This document shows, piece by piece, positions 12,501 through 18,248 of a stretch of DNA of 37,367 nucleotides (position 1 is its first letter; the number at the start of each line of letters is the position of its first letter). Source of the stretch: an uncultured Planctomycetaceae bacterium (lineage in GTDB: Bacteria; Planctomycetota; Planctomycetia; Pirellulales; Pirellulaceae); the NCBI GenBank assembly GCA_903863885.1, contig CAIPEB010000575.1, forward strand, positions 1-37,367. The letters run 5' to 3'. A program made the translations under genes and the position numbers. The notes beneath the pieces were generated by a model, which was not told the DNA's origin, searched no databases, and saw only the letters and a program-made list of their open reading frames with translations.

Positions 12501-13646
12501 CGAATCACTGTGCATGGAGTGAATGACGCTCCAGTCGCGGTCGACGATACATTTGCGGTACAGCGCAACACCACGCGGACGGTGGCGGTTCCGGGCGTGA
12601 AAGCGAACGACTCGGACGCCGACGGCGACACTCTAACCGTGATTCTGGTCTCCGGCACGTCCAATGGCACGCTGACGCTCAGGGCGGACGGGTCGTTTAC
12701 TTACACACCGCAGACAAACTACACCGGCTCGGATACCTTCCGATACAAGCTGAATGACGGAAGTGTCGACTCCGCCACCGCGACGGTCACCCTGAACATC
12801 GGTTATCCGCCAGTCGCCAGGAACGACAGCGTCTCGGCCGTTATGGACACGCCGAAGGTCATCAGCGTATTGGCCAACGATAATGACCCCGATGGCGCAC
12901 TTGACGCGGCGACCGTTACGATTGTCACGCCGCCGAGTCACGGAACGGCAGTCGTCAACGCCAGCGGAACGATCACCTACACGCCGGCAACCGGATATCT
13001 GGGCGGTGACAGCCTGAGCTATAAGGTGGCGGACAACTCGGGGTTCTTTTCCAATACGGCCAGCGTGACTATACAAGTCAACACTCCGCATCCGTGGCAG
13101 AATCCGAGTAATGCATTTGACGTCAATAATGACGGGACAATTGCCCCGATCGACGTGCTCCTGGTGGTGAACGAGTTGAACCGGAGAGGATCGGTCGAGT
13201 TGCCCAATCCTCCGCTGCCCCCGCAGGTGCCGCCGCCGTACCTGGACGTTGACGGCGACGAGAATCTATCGCCTCGCGATGCCCTGCTCATCATCAACTA
13301 CCTGAACTCGCTGGTAAGCGGCGGCGAAGGAGAGTCTGGTGCGGGCGCCGAGGGAGAGGGTTCGACAGCTTCGCTTTCAACTCAGAACGTGGGAGCGTTG
13401 TTCACCAACGCACTGGCTGATTCGCCCGTGGTCGTCGTTGATCACTGGATGTACGTCAGTGCGAGCGAGGACGGTTCGGGCCACTCCGACGCAATCCTGC
13501 AGAGCGACGTCGACGCGTACAGTCGAGGCGGCAGTCTGGTCATCGACGATGTTCTCGATGACATTACGGGTGACGTCGTGAAGCATCACGATTCGCAGGA
13601 CGAGTACGACGCGATCTTCGGATCCGGTCTGCTCAGCGACCTGTAA
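504..13646 (+). CDS. Giant secreted multidomain protein with metzincin site, beta-helix repeats, GEVED, cadherin-like repeats and C-terminal dockerin
   Basis: This is a 4,380-residue protein. Residues 1-31 are basic, followed by LESLEDRRVMA at 32-42, a motif placed at the N-terminus of many giant planctomycete exoproteins. Domains in order: two bacterial Ig-like domains (about 45-275); a PPC domain (277-408); a metzincin-type peptidase whose zinc site HELGHAVGLGH is at 592-602, with a possible Met-turn (SMMGG) shortly after; a second PPC (630-745); parallel beta-helix modules (about 778-1500); two more PPC-like domains (about 1545-1725 and 1770-1965); propeller- and lectin-like regions; another beta-helix (about 3060-3250); an Ig-like domain (3330-3440); GEVED (about 3451-3650, with GEVEDY at 3643-3648); cadherin-like repeats beginning near 3655, 3759, 3903, 4007 and 4101; and a type I dockerin (4200-4272) with two calcium loops (DVNNDG and DVDGDE). 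A role as surface or adhesion protein, possibly self-processing, is inferred. It has no operon partner and no clear Shine-Dalgarno sequence; ATG 504 is chosen because the N-terminal signature follows it. Confidence 0.9.
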   Translation: MRSSSQRSNRLGKLVKSKRLKQRDRERRVLNLESLEDRRVMAGPELIAIRPDQGALLAAGDVLKIAPREFNLLFKGGASIDPTTISSGVRLVRANHDGFGNGNDVTVSLGFLGLSDATNPVQIVMRPASSAQDNTVSNSMMFPDDDYRIEILPALQDTSGNAFNSGRAFSMTFTLDLGAQVIAVVPQPITRSGSVLQQARNQIVVYFDDQNLNATEATDPSYYRVVDLALTSNESGGTKDKILLPESVAYDSATNSATLTFASDLAEGTYRVEIGHSDEPNNSLAGAISVGTLTAGSPFSYLSYLGDGSGTNKDASDVDMYKVNLRAGTSVSVTVAPREATLDTKLRLLDSNGANVGAAVFTDGGAGANDTLTYTVPVGGGGDYFLEVKGSGGVDSVGSYLLTISGGSAVPTSDVNSSFAQAATNSNLGVLGANSVAVSAQIQPQSILLPQYPGSIDEPGHRDTQTEAHVSGDYGIGPTTPGSIGVIGYSFPTLIGSDGAGNPYRNLITEREKELVREIFDVISSYCGLVFGEMSAGGMMVAKGDLRALDPGATNGPGGVAGLGGGGGVVLDALEGWTSDVWGGDFFGVMIHELGHAVGLGHSYDQLSMMGGGITNGVYPGDYDVVHLQRVWRPDATDIDLYQFTLENDGTFTAETTAERQNSNLNSVLTLFDANHNVIARNDDYYGNDSFMNVPLSAGTYYIGVTSVGNTEYDPTIADTGSGGRTDGAYKLTLGFTPSENGSALTDVRGTAIDGDANGTPGGTYNFWFESSDRTIFVDKLADSHANQVDGTGTLADPYDTISAALSDAARRVVVPQTGGAGISNNDYILLSDGITATKQITFKLGAGVNTAAIAYFNATDSASVVAASLKDSIDKAFGIGSATISSTRVVKLSSNIVSLDVTHTPSLLNTPNIVRIVGNGGLDGSLSTLSDNRPYLVGFDNSRQALPDGSEFLVPQGTTVMIDGGALFKMRGANLDAGTTATGINRNAGAIQMLGTPSNSVYLRSLRDDTVGGDSDGIGPAAGAGDFGGIVYRSDSDMEDPVLVENCVYLNYVGQTNIKHGGGKVSVDSVESVYEPIHMVEARPTVQFNVIGQSAGAAVSANPDSFDDSHGRIGPDVHGNYLTGNTMNGLFIRIETELGSTLDELTVNGRWNDTDITHVLTESLEIAGNPGGRLDGTARPGGRLMIDPGVVVKINDSRIELERGQSNLIAEGTKDRPIIFTSVRDDRFGGSGSFDATGNGASTGAAGDWAGILLNHFSHASIDQARIAFGGGDAPTEGAADYYDVIEVHQANLRLTTSVIENSGSGGSNTDRNGRGQVPAATIYAIGSQPVLVNNIIQNNASVAVSINANSLKVDTNRDPGRATGLIDDFSDFADNHGPLVRLNKLSNNGINGMEVRAEELTVESVWDDTDITHVLRGEILVNNHHTYSGVRLQSSSSESLIVKLSGANAGFTANGELLDIDDRIGGTVQILGTVGHPVILTSLADDTVGAGFTPQGRPVLDTNGNGAATSPFAGSWRSILLDRYSNDRNVEVVRELESVFTNRNDVNSAPNTAQYLGVLSPDKRDESDSTENTSQKFGDENSRLGFQVNGFISTDDPTDADVYSFTGTAGTEIWIDIDRTDPSLDVIVELINASGTLLARSTDMPEALGTTANPTGSANPQPLAEEPLLGGDYYSTNRLDAGMRLTLPGMYNTKGTYFVRVRSTPSAGNINDIDGGLTTGEYQLQIRMQQRDEKPGSVVRYADIRYATTGIDVRGLPAHSPLLAESGEVAVANDVRSSSQTLGNLMTTDIGALGWGGSVNTGSSGTDVDWYVFDLNQTQIQSIAGINSMGKTVSLVFDLDYADGAVRPDASISVFDSNGELIFVGRESNIANDQPASNQSPDTDDLLRGSLGARDAFIGPVHIPVGTPAGGKLTYYVAISSDRMQTPFLNAYFSADPDPVFFANDPEYTTAMLTRLEPVNSVKRVVEDHVGFQGYSSNGSDIAPTTTDGIFDITTKTALDAQVIPFTLADVALYVITDSSSSGSSNDDVLYTVNPYAGGSVSQGLNVTRVSSGEVSGGNNDVQDIVMRSDGVLYGYRRMDNSSSTVGQRVIINQDTGVASDAGSDNIPDRSPVPNYPTGSTNPTQTLFRDLATTDYVDALTYVRLGRGTDLGSAPNYDLYYAVRETDTGVSPQVNSKLYRADASSGSAARGPKSGANDYYGELGDIQPAGVTFASTTASFVDNGNPQTITATVRVESKVPGAQGSFTLTINRGDFNGNSIATGGAGALTLNLDTNPLATPQDMVNLINNNTEARKYFVADIVSGSASGDSTNGPGGTYTATGSDGFGSAILGLDRPLQGYVTGMAFDNFSNTAVDRFWAVTSAGEFVKLDPNTGDVLKRFDFGNSPDFSFQGLTLGPQNVEGGIYKNLVFAISGNGRIYAIDTDAAEAAPNVLTPTSILENVFSGGASFTTIAGLPSKAVGLAFSPLDFNMWHPTTKRASDSGHGINVAPDNSRAPTLIDSPVVDPEGVERDSNQGEGGASFYFGLERSEPTLETSDNVYLTYTPGENSQLGILNQEVQSDLSSNAAIANTYNLPAGGYGKLLSSDFSLSGYDSKDKPTLYFNYFLNTEAYGGTTGGSNVGSDGTNPFRDSARVFISTNGGTTWELVASNNSQLSAGDVGNASGQAELPSFLSHNNDAALNSDGARPEKRQQVQELFDSTGEWRQARVDLSTYAGQANLRLRFDFSTAGSMNDSSLTIAGTASTLDGTCTTTGDKAVFGEFCSSTRSIRSLNNQYEGFYVDDIIVGFAERGEMVTGGPQATRLGDPTTFSDLQSGRTSRENDPNANPDNYVGDYQVEVRRSGEYAGLNKDGSISVGMTYDTNDAHIITPLTVAPNGFSGFEQGTLNGDMNFVSPPTVPITVGTTTIDWSAPVQDLKWKTDTTTPLHGTYAATTNAWGGGMLGDRVAGLELTKTYAQAGAIQFAYRVNATSENDGLYFLIDGVPQKLAGMAGEPSTQTTNPFLATGDIPYFVATFSVSSGTHVFTWAAANIDQSSPQVFIDDVSILIGGTGLTGDQNKARAQGQLILDSNFITNSATTGINVQAGDPDANGNDPHPGSLIRFVPQNQNRLAPGVVIQNNVIAWSGQTGISFAGDSSGAPDVAFPFGRILNNTIYGGSHVGTGISISNTASPTTLNNLLAGLAVGISGGTSSGAVTRSNFFQDNSSNGNVGSESIQESNASAPLFVNAAARNFYLQAGSQAIDSSLNLLQDRATFVSFKNVIGMLPSPILAPERDVYGQLRVDDPTADPLGAGSVVYKDRGAVDKADSELPYAELLVPLDNDASGEDLDPNSTVVYRLDKFLGQFTILLSDGAGPNAPFQGTGVDPTTVNASSVSIRQDRQLLVAGKDYTLGYNAASNLLLLTPLSSLWQPNQVYVVTLDNTQITDLAGNPLRLNQPDGTTKFTIILGDAEFDYGDAPNVSYGTDLASNGARHVQIANAPVYFGTGVDTETDGNPGVTALGDDNSNSDDEDGVSIGRVFLPNTASTNDVQITVTATVPLDPTDSTKLLVPALVDGWIDFNRNGLFETAEKLKLKLNGKSTNAIDAKLDLDSDPTTVTNRFTITVDNTGVNPPITVPILEGLTYARFRLSPDGGLSPTGLGIGGEVEDYAITIVSNSAPTVATPLGTLDVLEDAATVEIDLTNPNIFDDADLHNGNGDSLIYTVSDNSNTAVVSASIVGSKLYLTFLPDKNGSAAVTVTATDSAGISVSDILTVNVAAENDAPEILLTDHNGLTTVLVTAPPPVVSTLDNVAFNFDAAHDALLSVADVDVDEATPDNTAKISLMVSHGTLSMANVPADSLIEFTGTLAAINNKLNSLTYTPNTGYDQTTDGPEALVFVVDDLGHSPAIAKTATVTIPITVVAVNDAPVAQDVSAVASEDGPSVKVNLIADDVDKDDDPASLVYSIVSTVNEGTLVNNNDGSFQFDPGSAFQDLGPGETRIVTFQYKATDSHGLDSNVATGRITVHGVNDAPVAVDDTFAVQRNTTRTVAVPGVKANDSDADGDTLTVILVSGTSNGTLTLRADGSFTYTPQTNYTGSDTFRYKLNDGSVDSATATVTLNIGYPPVARNDSVSAVMDTPKVISVLANDNDPDGALDAATVTIVTPPSHGTAVVNASGTITYTPATGYLGGDSLSYKVADNSGFFSNTASVTIQVNTPHPWQNPSNAFDVNNDGTIAPIDVLLVVNELNRRGSVELPNPPLPPQVPPPYLDVDGDENLSPRDALLIINYLNSLVSGGEGESGAGAEGEGSTASLSTQNVGALFTNALADSPVVVVDHWMYVSASEDGSGHSDAILQSDVDAYSRGGSLVIDDVLDDITGDVVKHHDSQDEYDAIFGSGLLSDL
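3473..5090 (+). repeat. Repeated beta-helix modules inside the giant gene
   Basis: Three related segments begin near residues 990, 1209 and 1467 of the giant protein. Each has the pattern (Q/E)xxGTxxxPVxxxSLxDDxxGG, then a Gly/Ala-rich loop and a (D/S)WxxI strand. Two related segments containing DTDITHVL lie near residues 1150 and 1395. At the DNA level 3961-3982 and 4729-4750 are identical over 22 nt. This suggests internal duplication of a unit of about 220-265 residues. Confidence 0.65.
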
Positions 13647-13681
13647 TACGTGATGTGACACTGAATTCTTGACAAGCAGCC

Positions 13682-13720
13682 AAAGCTCCGAGAAACGACC
13701 AGGAGGTTTCTCGGAGCTTT
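13682..13720. terminator. Bidirectional hairpin between convergent genes
   Basis: A perfect 15-bp inverted repeat has its left arm at 13682-13696 (AAAGCTCCGAGAAAC) and its right arm at 13706-13720, with a 9-nt loop. It lies 35 nt after the giant gene's stop and about 80 nt from the stop of the convergent SNF2 gene. The arms begin with AAA and end with TTT, giving a short A/T edge on either strand but no long U-tract. Its position and perfect pairing fit a shared terminator. Confidence 0.75.
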
Positions 13721-13803
13721 CTGATTTCTCAGGCAACCAGTTGTCGCGAAAGCGAGCGAGTTGGACTTATGGAAGTGGCTGGAATAGAGTCGCTCGGTTC
13801 GCC

Positions 13804-16512
13804 TTACTCGGCGCTGCCGGCGACGAGCAGGCGGGCGAGCGTCTGGGCCAGACTGTCGAGCGCCTGGCGATTCGGCAGAGTCAGCGTCAGACGCTGCTGT
13901 CCGCGTTCGTCTTCCGCGACGCACTCGTCGAGTCGCGTGCGCAAATTCGAGACGACTTCGCGCGGCGGTTCGGGAATCTTGTTGTCCGAGACCAACTCGC
14001 CGAGGAAGTTGAAGACGGCGCCGAGCAATTCGCCCCCCGCCTTGGATACTCGCTCGCGATGCTCGACGATCGGCTGAGCGGGTGCCTTCGCCGTTTCCTC
14101 GCTGGCCTGCTGAACCGGCGCGGGAGCTTTGGCACCAATCAAGACCTCGAGACGCCGTCGCAATTCTTCCATGCTGCTTTGGAAATCGACGGCCGATACC
14201 TCGGAATCAGCATCGAGCACGGCGAGTGCCAGGTTCCGCTTGTCTGCCAGGGTTCCGAGAAGTTTCTCTTCGATCGTCGCTTCGGTAACCAGCAGATACA
14301 CATCGACCGGCCGTCGCTGTCCCATTCGATGTGCGCGTGCGATACGCTGTTCCAGCACTGCGGGATTCCACGGCAAGTCGACGTTGATAACCGTGTTGGC
14401 CGCCTGCAGATTCAATCCGGTCGAGCCGGCGTTTGTCGTCAGAAACAGCCGGCATTCCGGATCATTCTGGAAACGGTGGACTAGCTGCTGCCGCTTCTTC
14501 TGCGGCACTCCGCCGTCCAGACGCACGTAGTCCAATTGATGCTTGTCGAGCAACTTCTCGATCAAGTCGAGCATCGTCGTCCATTCGGAGAAAAGCACCG
14601 CTTTGCGGCTGTCGTCGCTGAATAGCTGTTCGATGAGCCCGTCGAGATACTCCAGTTTGGTCGAATAGGCAGGTTCCTCCTTGTTGACCAGGAACGTGCT
14701 GTCCGCGGACATGCGGGCCATGAGCATCGCTTTTTGAATCCGCAGCAGATCCATTTCTGTGATGAACTTCTTCGCCGCGATCTGAGCCGCGATACTCACG
14801 TTGGCATCGTTGATTCGCTTTTGCTCTTGGGTGGGAGGAATCCGGACAATCTCCGTGGTACGATCGGGCAATTGCTCCAGCACCGAGTCGCGAGTGCGTC
14901 GTAGCATGATCGGACGCAGGTTTTCCCGCAATTCGTCCAGATTGCGGTATCCGAGCACCTTTCCTCGCTCATCGACCTTGCGGTGCCGATGAAAGAAACG
15001 GAATGCCGGAGCAAGTCGCCGGTCGTCAATAAACTGGACGACCGAGTAAAGCTCGTCCAGACGGTTCTCGAGTGGGGTGCCCGAGAGCACTAGCGCGAAC
15101 CTCGACCGCAACGCCTTGATTACGGAGCTGGTTTTCGATTCCCAATTCTTGATCCGCTGTCCCTCGTCCAGGATGATCAAGTCCCATTTCACGCGTTCGA
15201 TCGACTGCAGATCGCGGACCACTTGCTCGTAATTGCAGATCGTGAAGAAACAGTCTTCGTGGTATTGGGCGTGCCGTTCGTTGGCCGATCCGATAACCAG
15301 CTGACACTCGCGATCGCAGAAACGGTGTATTTCGCTCCGCCATTGGGACTTCAGCGATGCCGGGCAAACGATCAGCACTCGCCGCACTTCGGCTTCACGA
15401 GCCATGAGTTCCGCGACACCGATGCCCTGAATCGTCTTGCCGAGGCCCATGTCGTCGGCCAAGACGGCGCGCCCTGCACCCACGGCGAACGCGATTCCGT
15501 CCATCTGGTACGGCAGCAGGGGTGTTTTCAGCAGCGTGTTGCGGAGCGGATGGTTCGCCGGATTCTTGCGGATTTCGGCGACCAACCCCGCCACTCGGTC
15601 GCGAAACAGCCGCTGCTGGATCCATTCCTCGGCGTCGGGGTACACAACGACTCGGCAGTTGCGTTTTTCCAGTTGCAGGATCGCTCGCAACAGTCCGTGA
15701 ACATCGTCGATCGGCCGGTTCAAGTATGGCCGCAGGATCTTCGCCGCCTCAGCGTTCGGGCGTTCCGGCGCATCGAGGCAGAGGCTGATCGAGTCGCCAT
15801 ACTTCAAGTGAACCGTGAAGTCCTTCGTGCGATAAGGCTTCGCTCGGATGGCAGGCGGGAATTTCCTGCGCACTCGATCGAGAACGTGGAGGATGTGTTT
15901 GCACGTACCAAGCGTGTTAACGCGGAAATCCGGGCAACTGCAGTGCGAGACTCCGGGCCCTTCGCCCCTCAGGGCAACGCGATAGCACTTGCCCGAGCTT
16001 GCGCTGGTCACTACGTAGTCGGTCCAGGGCTCGTAGCTGTTGGCCGACTGAAGCCGGAACTTCTCGTCCCTCGCCCGCTTCGCTCGCTCGGCAAATGCCC
16101 GCTCGACCAGGTCCCGTTCGCTCAACAACTCGAGCGGAACTCCCTCCTTGGGAATGTCGGCAAGCCCGAGGGCGTATTTGTCCTCGAGCACGAGCGAAAA
16201 GATGGCGCCCACGTGTTCGCACAGCGTCTCGCAGCAATCGCAGTTCCAATTCAGCTTCGACGGGCGATCGGCCATTGACGTCAGTGTGACCCGCACATCG
16301 CTTCGATCCGGGGCCGCGTTTCGCAGAGTGAGACGCAGCAGATCGCCGCGGAAGTAGACGTCGCGATCAAAGTCGATGGAGTCATATCCTCCGCCCGCCG
16401 CGATGATCTTCTTGCCTTGCTCCCCCAGCAGTTTGCACGCCTGCACGTAATTCAGCCGTGAAAGCCGGTCCTGAAAGGTGAGCTTGCTGTCTTTCCGTTT
16501 GGCTGTCGTCAT
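13804..16512 (-). CDS. SNF2-family ATPase/helicase with two N-terminal SWIM-type zinc motifs
   Basis: The protein has 902 residues. Start ATG 16512 is chosen because AGGGGGGA (minus strand, 16521-16528) lies 8 nt upstream; an in-frame ATG at 16758 would add 82 low-complexity residues. Motifs seen: a CxCx4CxH cluster at 91-100; a canonical SWIM CxCx10CxH (C191, C193, C204, H206); Walker A DDMGLGKT (353-360); DEGQ as motif II (449-452); SGTP (477-480); TTNAGSTGLNLQ in the C-terminal helicase lobe (about 692-703); and the SNF2 motif VI QRIARAHRMGQ (722-732). The order SWIM then SNF2 matches the bacterial RapA/HepA-like class that moves DNA or remodels protein-DNA or polymerase complexes using ATP; the exact substrate is unknown. 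The tail (about 780-902) is Ala/Glu/Arg-rich and probably helical. The gene stands alone, convergent with the giant gene. Confidence 0.9.
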   Translation of the reverse strand: MTTAKRKDSKLTFQDRLSRLNYVQACKLLGEQGKKIIAAGGGYDSIDFDRDVYFRGDLLRLTLRNAAPDRSDVRVTLTSMADRPSKLNWNCDCCETLCEHVGAIFSLVLEDKYALGLADIPKEGVPLELLSERDLVERAFAERAKRARDEKFRLQSANSYEPWTDYVVTSASSGKCYRVALRGEGPGVSHCSCPDFRVNTLGTCKHILHVLDRVRRKFPPAIRAKPYRTKDFTVHLKYGDSISLCLDAPERPNAEAAKILRPYLNRPIDDVHGLLRAILQLEKRNCRVVVYPDAEEWIQQRLFRDRVAGLVAEIRKNPANHPLRNTLLKTPLLPYQMDGIAFAVGAGRAVLADDMGLGKTIQGIGVAELMAREAEVRRVLIVCPASLKSQWRSEIHRFCDRECQLVIGSANERHAQYHEDCFFTICNYEQVVRDLQSIERVKWDLIILDEGQRIKNWESKTSSVIKALRSRFALVLSGTPLENRLDELYSVVQFIDDRRLAPAFRFFHRHRKVDERGKVLGYRNLDELRENLRPIMLRRTRDSVLEQLPDRTTEIVRIPPTQEQKRINDANVSIAAQIAAKKFITEMDLLRIQKAMLMARMSADSTFLVNKEEPAYSTKLEYLDGLIEQLFSDDSRKAVLFSEWTTMLDLIEKLLDKHQLDYVRLDGGVPQKKRQQLVHRFQNDPECRLFLTTNAGSTGLNLQAANTVINVDLPWNPAVLEQRIARAHRMGQRRPVDVYLLVTEATIEEKLLGTLADKRNLALAVLDADSEVSAVDFQSSMEELRRRLEVLIGAKAPAPVQQASEETAKAPAQPIVEHRERVSKAGGELLGAVFNFLGELVSDNKIPEPPREVVSNLRTRLDECVAEDERGQQRLTLTLPNRQALDSLAQTLARLLVAGSAE

Positions 16513-16976
16513 CACGATCGTCCCCCCTGACGAATGCGGGTTGTTTGCGTAGGCTGCGGCAGCGTTCGAGTGCATGAAGAGGCTGGAACATCGCGGCAGC
16601 GATCGTTCGCGCAAGATTGACGCGAGTTCCGGTGCAAGATGCTGTTTCCACGGATGCCTCTTCCACTGGGCGCGAAATATTGTAGCAGGAAAGGCTGGCG
16701 GGGATTGGGCAAGGGAGCGAGCCCCGTTGGAGTTTCGTCTGCCTAAAAGGTGTTTCAAAACTCACTCCCCTCATGGGGATCGTCGACTCGGCCAGTCCGG
16801 AGAATGTGGACCGACCTCCCTGTAATGGCGCGTTCAAATCCGTGCGAATCCGCGGCCTCCCCATTTTCAATCATCGTGGTGCTGTCGGCCGGATTCGCTC
16901 ATAATGCCGTGAAGCTCGCGTGTCGAGACACTTCCCGGCTTCGACCGATGTTCGCTTTCCGAAGGGATCTCCTGTC
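16513..16976. other. Divergent intergenic region between the SNF2 and TIM-barrel genes
   Basis: About 460 nt with no convincing gene. On the minus strand a TACAAT hexamer (16679-16684) could be a -10 element for the SNF2 gene, but no good -35 sits 16-18 nt upstream of it. The promoter of the rightward gene at 16977 should also lie here; none was recognised. Confidence 0.4.
16521..16528 (-). promoter_or_regulatory. Ribosome binding site deciding the SNF2 start
   Basis: AGGGGGGA on the minus strand lies 8 nt before ATG 16512. No comparable motif precedes the upstream in-frame ATG at 16758, so the shorter 902-residue product is preferred. Confidence 0.65.
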
Positions 16977-17912
16977 ATGATGAGTACCCGCTGTCCTGCA
17001 TCGGGCATTTCGCGCCGCGAGTTTCTGTCGAGTGTGACAAAGGCCGCTGCCGCAGTCGGTGCTCTCCCGTTCATTCGAATCGGCCGCTGCAGCGAAGTGA
17101 CTCCGGCGGTGCCGAAAGAGGCCCGCCTCCGATTCGGTTTCACGACGTACCAGTGGGGGCACGATTGGGACATCGCGACGCTGATCAAAAACCTCTCCGT
17201 TGCGAAGATCTATGGCGTGGAACTGCGAACGAGTTCGAACTACTCGCACGGCGTTGAGTTGAGTCTGAGTGCAGCACAACGAGGCGAAGTGAAGAAGCAG
17301 TTCGCGGACAGCCCGATCACCATGGTCGGAATTGCCAGCGGTGAACGCCTCGACTGGCCGGAACCTGGGCAGCTTCGCGAGGCAATCGAGAATTCCAAGG
17401 GCTACCTGAAACTCAGCCAGGAAGTCGGCGGAAGCGGCGTTCGCGTGTTTCCCAATCAGTTCCACACGAACGTGCCCCGCGAGAAGACGATCGCGCAGAT
17501 TGCCGGCGCGTTAAACGAAATCGGTGCGTTCGCGGCACAGTGCGGACAAGAAGTTCGATTCGAGTCGCACGGCGCTGCAGGGGAACTCGGCACCATTTAC
17601 GAAATCATGCAGGGGGTCGAGCAGCCGAGTGTTCGCGTCAAGCTGAACAGCGACGCTCGGGATACAGCCGAGTTTCGCAAGTGGTTCAGCCTCCTGAAAG
17701 ACCGTCTCGGACACACGCTGCATCTGCATAATCTCAAGGAGACGGATTTCCCGTACCAGTTGCAGACCGACTTGCTCTGGCAAATCGGTTGGGACGGCTG
17801 GGCACTGCTCGAGGTGTCACACGAAGTACCCGATCGAGTGCAGGCCCTGATCGAACAGCGCGAGATCTGGGACGCGATGGTTGTGAAGGCAGCTCAGGCA
17901 AAAGTGCCGTGA
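16977..17912 (+). CDS. Tat-exported sugar phosphate isomerase/epimerase-like TIM barrel
   Basis: The protein has 311 residues. A twin-arginine signal, SRREFL at residues 12-17, is followed by a hydrophobic Ala-rich stretch (about 19-33), so export is expected. The mature part has the xylose-isomerase/AP-endonuclease-2 type TIM-barrel look: a first strand LRFGFTTYQW near 51-60, VELR near 81-84, RFESHG near 183-188, VKLN near 211-214 and HLHNLKE near 239-245. Members of this superfamily isomerise, epimerise or dehydrate sugars, often with a divalent metal held by Glu/Asp/His; export of such a protein is common in planctomycetes, but substrates are mostly unknown. ATG 16977 (or the adjacent ATG 16980) is chosen because AAGGGA lies 9 nt upstream and the Tat motif then falls at the N-terminus. 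The gene is alone on its strand and converges with the dehydrogenase at 18249. Confidence 0.75.
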   Translation: MMSTRCPASGISRREFLSSVTKAAAAVGALPFIRIGRCSEVTPAVPKEARLRFGFTTYQWGHDWDIATLIKNLSVAKIYGVELRTSSNYSHGVELSLSAAQRGEVKKQFADSPITMVGIASGERLDWPEPGQLREAIENSKGYLKLSQEVGGSGVRVFPNQFHTNVPREKTIAQIAGALNEIGAFAAQCGQEVRFESHGAAGELGTIYEIMQGVEQPSVRVKLNSDARDTAEFRKWFSLLKDRLGHTLHLHNLKETDFPYQLQTDLLWQIGWDGWALLEVSHEVPDRVQALIEQREIWDAMVVKAAQAKVP

Positions 17913-18248
17913 GGCTGACCCGAGCCCGTCCCCCTGCGACGAGAGAAAGTTCGATCGACGAATTCGAAAGGCTCACGCAAAGGCGCAAAGAAAGAGTGAG
18001 CCACGGGCGAAGCTGGATCCCATTCTCTCGGGGCGCCGGTGTGCTACTGACTCTGCCTGTGGTTTAGGCATTTACCGGATAATAACTCGGCTTGTCGCAT
18101 ATCCAGTCGAACAAGTTAGGTTCTGACTGCTGCGCTTCAACACTGGCACTGCCAGTGGCACACGAAATGTATCAACTTATTCTCTCGTTCTGCCTGTGCG
18201 CCTTGGCGAACGATTCGTCTGCTCGGAACGATGTCTGTCGGCCTCGGA
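17913..18248. other. Convergent intergenic region carrying nested repeats
   Basis: No gene is seen. The 336-nt gap holds a degenerate terminal-inverted-repeat element (18039-18163). It is flanked by an imperfect inverted pair of a CACGCAAAGGCGCAAAG-type sequence (17970-17990, and 18195-18211 in opposite orientation) and by an 8-bp inverted repeat (17940-17947 with 18180-18187). The hairpins may also end transcription of the two converging genes. Confidence 0.6.
18039..18163. repeat. Degenerate copy of a short terminal-inverted-repeat element (copy C)
   Basis: The left end (18039-18061) and the reverse complement of the right end (18141-18163) match at 18 of 23 positions. The right end keeps the hairpin CACTGGC-ACT-GCCAGTG (18141-18157) that also bounds the two elements at 36952 and 37230. 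The interior resembles those copies only in patches. Length is about 125 bp. No coding capacity is seen. It resembles a decayed miniature, non-autonomous repeat. Confidence 0.6.

Noticed and set aside
16513-16758. 82-residue N-terminal extension of the SNF2 protein
   Set aside because: Low similarity to any domain and no ribosome site at ATG 16758; a strong one precedes ATG 16512.
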